Assembly (NCBI RefSeq): GCF_000972385.1
Contig: NZ_JXTE01000074.1
Coordinates: forward strand, 1 to 39,739
Source: Streptomyces sp. WM6386
Lineage (GTDB): Bacteria; Actinomycetota; Actinomycetes; Streptomycetales; Streptomycetaceae
Direction: 5' to 3'
DNA: 39,739 nucleotides
Within the stretch, counting starts at the first letter, position 1. Each line of letters opens with the position of its first letter. The translations under genes and the position numbers were made by a program. Under the pieces are notes generated by a model, which worked only from the letters and a program-made list of their open reading frames with translations, searched no databases and was not told the origin of the DNA. Shown here one piece after another: positions 7,584 to 15,312 of the stretch.

Positions 7584-9635
7584 CTACGGGAAGGTGAGCT
7601 TCCAGCTGTTGATGTAGCCGGTGTCGATGGCCGCGTTGTCCTGAACCCTCAACTGCCAGGTCCCGTTGGCGACTTCGGAGGACGCGTTCACCGTGTAGGT
7701 GGTGTTGAGGTTGTCCGTGCTGCCGCCGGTGCCGTACGCCTTCAGCGTGTACGCCGTGCCGTCGGGGGCGACCAGCTGGACCTGGAGGTCACCGATGTAG
7801 GTGTGCACGATGTCGACCGCGACCGCGAGGTTCGACGGCGCGTTGCCCGTACGCCCGGTCACGGCGATCGAGGACGTCACCGCGGCCCCGTTGTCCGGAA
7901 TCGATACGTCGGTCGTGCTCTCGAAGGAGGTGCCGCCGCCACCGCCACCGCCGGGACGCGAGCCGACCGCCACGCCCGCCCAGGCGTTCTGGACCGCCGT
8001 GTACTCCGCGCTCGTCGTGCCGTACAGCTCACCCGTCGCCGCGAGGGTGCCGGTGCGGGCCGCCGCGTAGTTGGTCGTGGAGGTGAACTTCGTGGTCAGC
8101 GCGCGGAACCAGATCTTCTCCGCCTTGTCGCGGCCGATGCCGGTGACCGGAAGGCCGTCCGCGGTGGGCGAGTTGTAGCTGACGCCGTTGATGGTCTTGG
8201 CGCCACTGCCCTCGGACAGGAGGTAGAAGAAGTGGTTCGCCGGGCCGGACGAGTAGTGCACGTCGGCGCTGCCGATGCTGGACGTCCAGTTGTTGTACGA
8301 CGAACCGTCCTTGCTCGGCTGGTCCATGTAACGCAGCGGCGTGCCGTCGCCGTTGATGTTGATCTCCTCGCCGATGAGGTAGTCACCGACGTCGGAGGAG
8401 TTGTTGGCGTAGAACTCGACGGTCGTGCCGAAGATGTCCGAGGTCGCCTCGTTCAGGCCACCGGACTCACCGGAGTAGTTGAGTCCGGCCGTGTTGGAGG
8501 TGAGCCCGTGGGTCATCTCGTGCGCGGCCACGTCGATCGACGTCAGCGGGTTGGCGTTGCCCGAGCCGTCGCCGTACGTCATGCAGAAGCAGCTGTCGGA
8601 CCAGAACGCGTTGACGTAGTTGTTGCCGTAGTGGACGCGCGAGTACGCCCCGACGCCGTCGCCGCGGATACCGCTGCGCCCGTGTACGTTCTTGTAGTAG
8701 TCCCACGTCAGCGCGGCACCGTAGTGCGCGTCCGCGGCGGCCGACTCCAGGTTGGAGGCGCTGCCGTTGCCCCAGATGTCGTCGGCACCGGAGAACAGCG
8801 TGCCGGTGCCGGAGGTGCCGCGGTTGAGGTTGTACGTCTTGTGGCCGCCGCGGGTGCCGTCCGTGAGGTTGTACGTCGACCCGGACTGTGTGGTGCCGAG
8901 GGTGACCGTGCCCGAGTACACCGTGTTGCCGGTGCCGGTCTCGATGGCCTCCCACTCGTACAGCTTCTCGCCCGTGGCGGCGTCGGTGACGACGTGCAGC
9001 TCCTGCGGGGTGCCGTCGTGCTGGAAGCCGCCCACGACCGTCTCGTACGCCAGGGTCGGCTTGCCGTCGCCGGCCCAGATCACCTTGCGCGGGGCGCGGT
9101 TGACGGCGGGGCTCTTGGCGTCCTCCGCCTTCGCGGCGCCGAGGGCCTGGCTCTTGGCCTTGGCGGCGGAGACGGCGGCCGTGGTGGTGGCCGGCTTGAT
9201 GGCGGCGCGGGTCGCCTTCACGACGGCCTCGGTCGCGTCGGCCTTCGTGGACTCCACGACGAGGTCGCCGCCGAGAACGGGCAGACCGTCGTAGGTACGC
9301 TCGTAGCGGGTGTGGATCGTTCCGTCGCCGTCCTTGAGGACGTCACGGACGACCAGCTTCTCCTTGGCGCCCAGGCCCAGTTCCCTGGCGGTGTCCGCCT
9401 TGGCGGCGTTGGCCGTGCGGATCAGCGCGGCGCGCTGGGCGGGCGTCAGCTTGACCGACTCGGCGCCCGGTATGACCTTGCCCGCGGCCGACGGTGCCTT
9501 CTCCGGGGCTGCGGACGCGGCGCCCGACTGGACGGCCGCGGCGATCAGGGCGGACACACCGACCAGCGCTACTGCGGCGGCCCGGCGGGGCATGGTGTGG
9601 GAGGTGCGTCTGTGGGAGGAACTCGCTCTCAACAC
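7584..9635 (-). CDS. Secreted M4 metalloprotease with C-terminal P-domain
   Basis: A 683-residue paralogue of the gene downstream. Signal peptide about 1-43, FTP/PepSY propeptide about 60-235, M4 domain about 240-555. Zinc site: His372-Glu373-x-x-His376 and Glu396; His460 is the catalytic-cleft histidine. Cys349 and Cys351 repeat the lone C-F-C pair of the paralogue. After a Gly-rich linker (561-568), residues about 571-683 form a proprotein-convertase P-domain, which often aids folding or substrate binding in secreted bacterial proteases. GTG 9633-9635 is preferred over the in-frame ATG at 9593 because AGGAG lies four bases before it and the ATG has none. Two candidate promoters lie upstream. 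Confidence 0.95.
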   Translation of the reverse strand: MLRASSSHRRTSHTMPRRAAAVALVGVSALIAAAVQSGAASAAPEKAPSAAGKVIPGAESVKLTPAQRAALIRTANAAKADTARELGLGAKEKLVVRDVLKDGDGTIHTRYERTYDGLPVLGGDLVVESTKADATEAVVKATRAAIKPATTTAAVSAAKAKSQALGAAKAEDAKSPAVNRAPRKVIWAGDGKPTLAYETVVGGFQHDGTPQELHVVTDAATGEKLYEWEAIETGTGNTVYSGTVTLGTTQSGSTYNLTDGTRGGHKTYNLNRGTSGTGTLFSGADDIWGNGSASNLESAAADAHYGAALTWDYYKNVHGRSGIRGDGVGAYSRVHYGNNYVNAFWSDSCFCMTYGDGSGNANPLTSIDVAAHEMTHGLTSNTAGLNYSGESGGLNEATSDIFGTTVEFYANNSSDVGDYLIGEEININGDGTPLRYMDQPSKDGSSYNNWTSSIGSADVHYSSGPANHFFYLLSEGSGAKTINGVSYNSPTADGLPVTGIGRDKAEKIWFRALTTKFTSTTNYAAARTGTLAATGELYGTTSAEYTAVQNAWAGVAVGSRPGGGGGGGTSFESTTDVSIPDNGAAVTSSIAVTGRTGNAPSNLAVAVDIVHTYIGDLQVQLVAPDGTAYTLKAYGTGGSTDNLNTTYTVNASSEVANGTWQLRVQDNAAIDTGYINSWKLTFP

Positions 9636-9786
9636 TGACTCCTGCGTCTGCGGGCCGCGGGTCGCGCGGCCGGGGGAGACCGGGCGGCGGGTGGGCCGGC
9701 CGGGCAGAACGGGAATTGCGCGTGCGGGAGTTCGGCCGCGGCACAGCGCTGTGCAGGTGCTGTGGGGTTGCTGTGGCGGGGTCGTG

Positions 9787-9818
9787 GGAAGAGTGGCAGC
9801 AGTTCGCGGTTTCTGTCA
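9787..9818 (-). promoter_or_regulatory. Promoter block shared with the first M4 gene (copy 2)
   Basis: Minus strand: TGACA (9814-9818), 15 bases, then TGCCACTCTTCC (9787-9798). This is identical in both blocks and in spacing to 7367-7398. It is about 150 bases before the GTG start, so the leader would be longer than in the paralogue. Confidence 0.6.
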
Positions 9819-9872
9819 GGAGCGCGTCAGGAAGTTGGCTGGAAATCGTCCGTTGCCCGGTTGGTCATGTTC

Positions 9873-9901
9873 GTTATACGGGCAATTTGCCTGATCGTCA
9901 G
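9873..9901 (-). promoter_or_regulatory. Candidate second promoter for the P-domain M4 gene
   Basis: Minus strand CTGACG (9896-9901), 17-base spacer, TATAAC (9873-9878). This is close to the housekeeping consensus and overlaps the stop codon of the exporter gene at 9898. It would start transcription near 9866. Confidence 0.45.
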
Positions 9902-11649
9902 GATGGCCGGTCCCCGTGCCACGAGTGCCACAGCGCCGCGTACGCCCCGTCCGCCGCCACCAGCTCCTCGTGCGAGCCGAGTTCGGTGAGCAGTCCGTCC
10001 TCCATCACCGCCACCCGGTCCGCGTCGTGCGCGGTGTGCAGCCGGTGCGCGATCGCGATGACGGTACGTCCCTCCAGTACGGCGGCCAGGGCGCGCTCGG
10101 TGTGCCGGGCGGTGGTCGGGTCGAGCAACGCCGTCGCCTCGTCCAGGATCAGGGTGTGCGGGTCGGCCAGGACCACGCGGGCCAGGGCGAGTTGCTGGGC
10201 CTGCGAGCCGTCGGTGGGGTGACCGCCGTCACCCAGCGCGGTGTCGAGGCCGTCGGGCAGCTCCCGCACCCAGGCGTCGGCGCCGACCGCGGCCAGCGCG
10301 GACCACAACTCCTCGTCCCCGGCGGATGTTTCGGCGATCCGCAGGTTGTCCCGGACCGACCCCAGGAACACATGGTGCTCCTGCGTGACCAGGACGACCT
10401 GGCGGCGCAGCTGTTCGGGGCCGAGCTCGACGACGGGCACCCCGCCGACCGTCACGGTGCCCGCACTGGGCGCGTCGACACCCGCGATGAGTCGGCTGAG
10501 CGTGGTCTTCCCGGCGCCGGACGGCCCCACCACCGCGAGCCGCTCCCCGGGCCGTACCGTGAGGTCGACCCCGTGCAGCACCTCGCCGCCCCGCCCGTAC
10601 GAATACCGCACGCCGGTCACGTCGATCCGGTCGCCGGCCGGAGACAGGGGCTTGGCCCCGGTGGCCCGCGGAGCGCGCGCCAGCCCCTCCACGCGGGCGA
10701 ACGAGGCACCGGCGCTCTGCAGTTGCTCGACCCGGACCAGGATCTGGTCGAGCGGGTTGATCAGCTGGTTGAGGTAGAGGGCGGCCGCCACGACCGAGCC
10801 CAGGCTCATCGCCCCGTGCGTGTGCAGGAGTCCGCCGATGATCAGGATCCCGGCGATGGGGAGGAGGTACGCCACCTCCACCGAAGGGAAGAACACGCTG
10901 CGCAGGTAGAGGGTGTGGAGGCGGGTGCGCCGCGCGGTCTCGATGGTGTCCCGGCTGGCCCGGACACGCCGTTCCCCCAGCCGGAGCGCCTCCACCGTAC
11001 GGGCGCCCGCCGCCGTCGCCGCGACGATCTCGGCGACGTCCGAGGTCGCCGCGCCCTCGGCGAGATAGCCCACCCGGGCCCGGCGCAGATACCAGCGCAG
11101 GGCGAACCAGATCGGGGTGAGGCCGAGTACGCCGACGGCGCCGAGGACGGGATCGATCAGGAAGATGGCGGCGAGCGCGAACAGGAACCGTACGGAGTTG
11201 ATGAACAGGTCGGGACCGGCGTCGCGCAGTGTCGTGCCGACCGTGGCCACATCCGCCGTACCGCGGGCGGTGAGGTCGCCTGTTCCCGCGCGTTCCACCA
11301 CGGACGCGGGCAGGGCGAGGGTGCGGTCCACGAACTCCTCGCGGACACGGGCGAGGGTGCGTTCGCCGAAGCGGTGGCCCACATAGCGGGCGCAGCGGGC
11401 CAGGAGCAACTCCGTGAGGGAGCACACCAGCAGGGCGAGGGCGAGCCGGTCCACGGCGCCCACCGCGCGGCCTGCGCGTACCTCGTCGATGATTCTGCCG
11501 AGCAGCCAGGGGCCGCCGAGGCCGGCGATCGCGGCCAGCGCGTTGAGGGAAAGGGCGGCGGTGAAGGCTCGGCCGTCGGCTCGGATCAGTCGGAGCGAGG
11601 CCTTGCGGACGTCCGCGGGTTCGGCGACGGGCAGGTGTCCGGACGTCAC
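9898..11649 (-). CDS. ABC exporter half-transporter with active Walker motifs and degenerate signature (last gene of the operon)
   Basis: A 583-residue TMD-NBD half-transporter, about six membrane helices followed by an ATPase domain. Walker A is intact (GPSGAGKTT, Lys381), as are Walker B (Asp503-Glu504) and the switch His535, but the signature LSGGQ is TDGSQ (479-483). That defect complements the upstream partner, which keeps LSGGQ and has lost Walker A. Together they would make one working and one dead ATP site. Its ATG overlaps the partner's TGA (ATGA), so translation is likely coupled and the two proteins likely pair. The substrate is unknown; half-exporters of this type move drugs, lipids or peptides. 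No terminator is evident beyond a 5-bp hairpin at the stop. Confidence 0.9.
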   Translation of the reverse strand: MTSGHLPVAEPADVRKASLRLIRADGRAFTAALSLNALAAIAGLGGPWLLGRIIDEVRAGRAVGAVDRLALALLVCSLTELLLARCARYVGHRFGERTLARVREEFVDRTLALPASVVERAGTGDLTARGTADVATVGTTLRDAGPDLFINSVRFLFALAAIFLIDPVLGAVGVLGLTPIWFALRWYLRRARVGYLAEGAATSDVAEIVAATAAGARTVEALRLGERRVRASRDTIETARRTRLHTLYLRSVFFPSVEVAYLLPIAGILIIGGLLHTHGAMSLGSVVAAALYLNQLINPLDQILVRVEQLQSAGASFARVEGLARAPRATGAKPLSPAGDRIDVTGVRYSYGRGGEVLHGVDLTVRPGERLAVVGPSGAGKTTLSRLIAGVDAPSAGTVTVGGVPVVELGPEQLRRQVVLVTQEHHVFLGSVRDNLRIAETSAGDEELWSALAAVGADAWVRELPDGLDTALGDGGHPTDGSQAQQLALARVVLADPHTLILDEATALLDPTTARHTERALAAVLEGRTVIAIAHRLHTAHDADRVAVMEDGLLTELGSHEELVAADGAYAALWHSWHGDRPS

Positions 11650-13430
11650 CGTACGGCCTCCTCGGAGTCGGTGTCCCTGGCGACGAGTTCGCGGTAGCCC
11701 GGGGTGGTGTCGAGGAGCTGGCGGTGGGTGCCGGACGCTACGCGCTTGCCGTCGACCAGGTAGAGGACGGTGTCCGCGCGGTCCAGGACGAGGGGGGACG
11801 TGGTGGTGACGACGGTGGTGCGGCCGTTGCGGGCGTGCTTGAGGCGGTCGGCTGCGCGGGCCTCTGTGTGGGCGTCCAGGGCGGAGGTGGGTTCTACCGC
11901 GAGGAGGATCTCCGGGTTTGCGGCGAGGGCTCTTGCCAGGCGGATGCGTTGGCGTTGGCCGCCGGAGAGGTTGCGTCCCTGGGCGTCGACGGGGGAGTCG
12001 AGGGCGTCGGGGAGGGCTTGGACTATGTCGTCGGCTACCGCTGCGTGGAGGGCTTGGGTTATCTGCGCTTCAGGGGGTGCCTTGGATGGTCGTATGGCGT
12101 CTGCGGGCTCGTTGTGGCTGGTCGCGCAGTTCCCCGCGCCCCTAAAGGCGTCTCCGGCGCCCTCTACGACATTGCGCAGGGTGTCTGCGAACAGGTCTGC
12201 CTCGTGGTCCGCGACCAGGATGCGGGCGCGGATCTCCGTCAACGGGATCTCGTCCAGGGGGATTTCACCCCAGGTCGTTCGCGACGGGGTGTACCTCCCC
12301 AGGCGGTCGATCACCGTCGCCGTCTCCGCCGGATGTGCGCTCGCCAGTGCCGTCAGACGGCCCGGCCGCACCCTCACACCTGACTCGGGGTCGTGGAGTA
12401 CCGACGGTTCCGCGGGGGCCGGCCTCGTGCCAGCGTCCTCCATCGGCTGCAGGCGCAGGAAACCCACGACACGGCGGGCCGCCACCACGCCCCGGCTCAG
12501 CATGTAGCCGCACTCGACCCAGAAGGCCACCGGGCCCACCAGGACCGCGACATAGCCGTAGACCGAGACCAGCTCGCCCACGGTGATGTCGCCCTGGGCG
12601 GCGAGACGGGCGGCCAGCCAGGTCACCACGGACAGGAAGATCGTCGGGAGGCCCACGCCGAGGGCCTGGACCCAGCTGGTGACCGCGCCGACGCGGTAGC
12701 CCTGGGCGCGCAGGTGCTGGGAGTCGCGGTGGAAGGCGTCCGCGACCAGGCCTTTGCCGCCGAGGCCGTTGAGGACGCGGAGGCCGCCCGCGAGGTCGGC
12801 GATGCGCGCGGTGAGGACGCCCTGGCGCTCGCGGTACTCGGTCTCCGTGCCCTGCAGGCGGGTGAGGAGAGGTCCGACGAGGACGACGATCGCCGGGATG
12901 CCCAGCAGCACCACGACCGCGATCAGCGGTGAGACCGAGACCAGCAGTCCGGCGATCGTCAGATAGGCGACGACGGCCCCGACGCCAGGGCCGACCACGG
13001 TCAGGGCCTGCGCGATCGTCTGTACGTCGCCCACCCCGATCGTGACGACCTCCCCGGCGCCCGCCCGGCGCGACAGCGCGGCGCCGAGCCGGACCGCGTG
13101 GCCGACGACGACCTTCACCGTGCGGAAGTTGGCGTCCATCCGCACCCGGGTCATCGTGCGGTGCCGCATGATGCTCAGCCACGCGTTGAACGACCCCACC
13201 ACGAAGAGGGCCGCCGACCAGCCGGTCAGCGCGCCGAAGTCGCCCGGTTCCAGACCCTCGTCGATCGCCTTGGCCATCAGGTACGGCGTCGCGGCCAGCA
13301 GCACCATCCAGGTGCTGGCGATCACCGCCCCGAGGGCACACCGGCCCGCCTGGCACCGCACGAGCCACCGCAGATACCACCAGCCGCCCCGCGCGTCGGG
13401 CGTGCCGGGATCCTCGTACGCGTCGATCAC
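11646..13430 (-). CDS. ABC exporter half-transporter with decayed ATP site and an in-frame repeat insertion
   Basis: A 594-residue TMD-NBD protein. The membrane domain (about 30-310) looks intact. In the ATPase domain Walker A is replaced by ASAHPAETAT (363-372), the Walker B Asp is lost while its Glu remains (AVEPTSALD, Glu513), and the switch histidine is missing (VVTTTSPL). LSGGQ at 488-492 is perfect. So this subunit cannot bind ATP normally but can complete the partner's site. Residues about 424-450 are an insertion relative to relatives, and residues 428-442 are encoded by a genus-wide repeat element. The GTG at 13428-13430 has GGGGGA about seven bases upstream. It sits 19 bases after the preceding exporter gene and overlaps the next by ATGA. 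Confidence 0.9.
   Translation of the reverse strand: MIDAYEDPGTPDARGGWWYLRWLVRCQAGRCALGAVIASTWMVLLAATPYLMAKAIDEGLEPGDFGALTGWSAALFVVGSFNAWLSIMRHRTMTRVRMDANFRTVKVVVGHAVRLGAALSRRAGAGEVVTIGVGDVQTIAQALTVVGPGVGAVVAYLTIAGLLVSVSPLIAVVVLLGIPAIVVLVGPLLTRLQGTETEYRERQGVLTARIADLAGGLRVLNGLGGKGLVADAFHRDSQHLRAQGYRVGAVTSWVQALGVGLPTIFLSVVTWLAARLAAQGDITVGELVSVYGYVAVLVGPVAFWVECGYMLSRGVVAARRVVGFLRLQPMEDAGTRPAPAEPSVLHDPESGVRVRPGRLTALASAHPAETATVIDRLGRYTPSRTTWGEIPLDEIPLTEIRARILVADHEADLFADTLRNVVEGAGDAFRGAGNCATSHNEPADAIRPSKAPPEAQITQALHAAVADDIVQALPDALDSPVDAQGRNLSGGQRQRIRLARALAANPEILLAVEPTSALDAHTEARAADRLKHARNGRTTVVTTTSPLVLDRADTVLYLVDGKRVASGTHRQLLDTTPGYRELVARDTDSEEAVR
12105..12149 (+). repeat. Streptomyces-type GC-rich repeat, short form, inside a coding region
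   Basis: The stretch GTGGCTGGTCGCGCAGTTCC followed by CCGCGCCCCTAAA matches the ends of the repeats at 24768-24842 and 29204-29268 without their central CACGCGGCGGAGCCGC part. It is translated antisense to its usual reading as GAGNCATSHNEP within the exporter ATPase domain. I know this sequence from intergenic regions across Streptomyces; that is recollection, not a search. Confidence 0.7.
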
Positions 13431-13449
13431 CTGTCGTCCCCCCGATTCC

Positions 13450-15312
13450 CTACGCCAGACTGTCCCGCCACGCCCGGTGCAGATCCGCGAACCTGCCTGT
13501 CCCCGCGATGAGTTCGGCCGGTGGGCCGTCCTCGACGATCCGGCCGTGCTCCATCACCAGCACCCGGTCGGCGATCGCGACCGTGGAGAGACGGTGGGCG
13601 ATCACCACCGCCGTACGGCCGTGCAGGACCGTCGACATCGCCCGCTGCACGGCCCGTTCGCCCGGGATGTCCAGCGAGCTGGTCGCCTCGTCCAGGATGA
13701 GCACCGCCGGGTCGGCGAGCAACGCCCGTGCGAACGCGACGAGTTGGCGCTGACCGGCGGAGATACGGCCGCCCCGCTTGCGTACGTCCGTGTCGTAGCC
13801 GTCGGGCAGGGCGCTGATGAACTCATGGGCGCCGATCGCCTTCGCGGCCCGCTCGATGTCCTCGCGGGTGGCGTCCGGGCGGCCGATGGCGATGTTGTCG
13901 GCGACCGTGCCGGAGAACAGGAAGGCCTCCTGCGTCACCATGACGACCCCGCGCCGCAGTTCGGGCACGGCCAGCTCGCGCAGATCGACGCCGTCGAGCA
14001 GGACGCGGCCCTCGGAGGGGTCGTAGAAGCGGGCGAGGAGCTTGGCCAGCGTGGACTTGCCGGCGCCGGTCGAGCCGACCACCGCGACCGTCTGTCCGGT
14101 GGGGAGGGTCAGGTCGAAGCGGGGCAGGACCTCGCCACCGGTGCGGTAGGCGAAGCGGACGCCGTCGAAGACGACCTCGCGGCCCGGGTGCTCGGACTCC
14201 AGGGGCGGAAGCTGCCGGGGCTCGGACGGTTCCGGCACCGACGGCGTCTGCGCGAGCAGGCCCGCGATCTTCTCCAGTGAGGCCGCCGCCGACTGGTACG
14301 AGTTGAGGAACATGCCGAGCCGGTCGATCGGGTCGTACAGCCGCCGCAGATACAGCACCGCCGCCGCCAGCACACCGAGCTCCAGCGTGCCGCCCGCCAC
14401 CCGGTGGGCGCCCCACAGCACGATCAGGGCGACGGCCGTGTTGGCGACCAGCCGGGAGCCGACGACGTAGCGGGCCATCTCGATGAGCGCGTCGCCGTTC
14501 GTGCGCTCGTGCCGCCTGTTGAGCAGGGCGAAGTCGGCGTCGTTGGCCGCCTCGCGGCGGAACGCGCGCACCGGGCGGATGCCGTTCATCGTCTCGACGA
14601 ACTTCACGATCACGGCGGCGATCGCGGTGGACCGCCGGGTGTACACCTCTCCCGCGCGCCGCTGGTAGATCCGTATGAGGAGATAGAGCGGCACGAACGA
14701 CGCCACCGCCACCGCGCCGAGGCCCAGGTCCAGCCAGAGCAGCAGCGCCGAGATGTAGACGAAGGACAGGACGACCGTCACCAGCTCCTGGAGCCCCTCG
14801 CTCAGGAGCTCCCGCAGCGACTCGACGTCCGCCGTGGAGCGGGAGATGAGCCGGCCCGAGGTGTAGCGCTCGTGGAAGTCGACGCTGAGGGCCTGCGCAT
14901 GGCGGAAGATACGGCCGCGCAGGTCGAGGAGCACATCCTGGTTGACCCGGGCCGAGGCGAGGATGAACACGTACTGCAGCCCGCCCGCGGCCAGCGCACA
15001 CAGCAGATAGCCGACGCCCACGGCGATCAGCGGACCGTGGCGGTCCTCGCGGAACGCCGGTACGGCGCTGTCGATCGCGTACGCCACCAGCAGCGGGCCC
15101 GCCTGCACCGCCGCCTGCTGGAGCAGCAGCAGAAGCGCGGCGCCGAGGGCGCGGGCCTTCATCGGCGTGAGCAGGGAGCGCAGGAGGTCGGAGGTCGCGC
15201 GGGGCGGCGTGGGCAGGACGTCGCGGTCGAAGGGATCACCGCCGCCGGCGGCCCTGTGGCCGTCCGGTTCCTCGTCGGCGGTGGTGGACGCGGCCTTCGT
15301 CGGCGCCGTCAT
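13450..15312 (-). CDS. ABC exporter half-transporter, catalytically complete subunit
   Basis: A 620-residue TMD-NBD half-transporter with a soluble, acidic N-terminal tail of about 45 residues. Walker A is GSTGAGKST (Lys419), Walker B Asp541-Glu542 is canonical, IAHRLST has the switch His, and the signature is ISAGQ (517-521), a mild change. Its start overlaps the stop of the upstream exporter by ATGA. The upstream partner has Glu-to-Asp in Walker B, so the pair fits a heterodimeric exporter like the BmrCD/TM287-288 class, with this subunit giving the working site its Walker motifs. The tail is unlike the other three subunits. Substrate unknown. Confidence 0.9.
   Translation of the reverse strand: MTAPTKAASTTADEEPDGHRAAGGGDPFDRDVLPTPPRATSDLLRSLLTPMKARALGAALLLLLQQAAVQAGPLLVAYAIDSAVPAFREDRHGPLIAVGVGYLLCALAAGGLQYVFILASARVNQDVLLDLRGRIFRHAQALSVDFHERYTSGRLISRSTADVESLRELLSEGLQELVTVVLSFVYISALLLWLDLGLGAVAVASFVPLYLLIRIYQRRAGEVYTRRSTAIAAVIVKFVETMNGIRPVRAFRREAANDADFALLNRRHERTNGDALIEMARYVVGSRLVANTAVALIVLWGAHRVAGGTLELGVLAAAVLYLRRLYDPIDRLGMFLNSYQSAAASLEKIAGLLAQTPSVPEPSEPRQLPPLESEHPGREVVFDGVRFAYRTGGEVLPRFDLTLPTGQTVAVVGSTGAGKSTLAKLLARFYDPSEGRVLLDGVDLRELAVPELRRGVVMVTQEAFLFSGTVADNIAIGRPDATREDIERAAKAIGAHEFISALPDGYDTDVRKRGGRISAGQRQLVAFARALLADPAVLILDEATSSLDIPGERAVQRAMSTVLHGRTAVVIAHRLSTVAIADRVLVMEHGRIVEDGPPAELIAGTGRFADLHRAWRDSLA

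Noticed and set aside
5139..9638. Two open frames of over 700 codons on the plus strand opposite the M4 proteases
   Set aside because: Their translations are repetitive Arg/Val/Gly-rich, with no domain. The minus-strand proteins have complete catalytic motifs.
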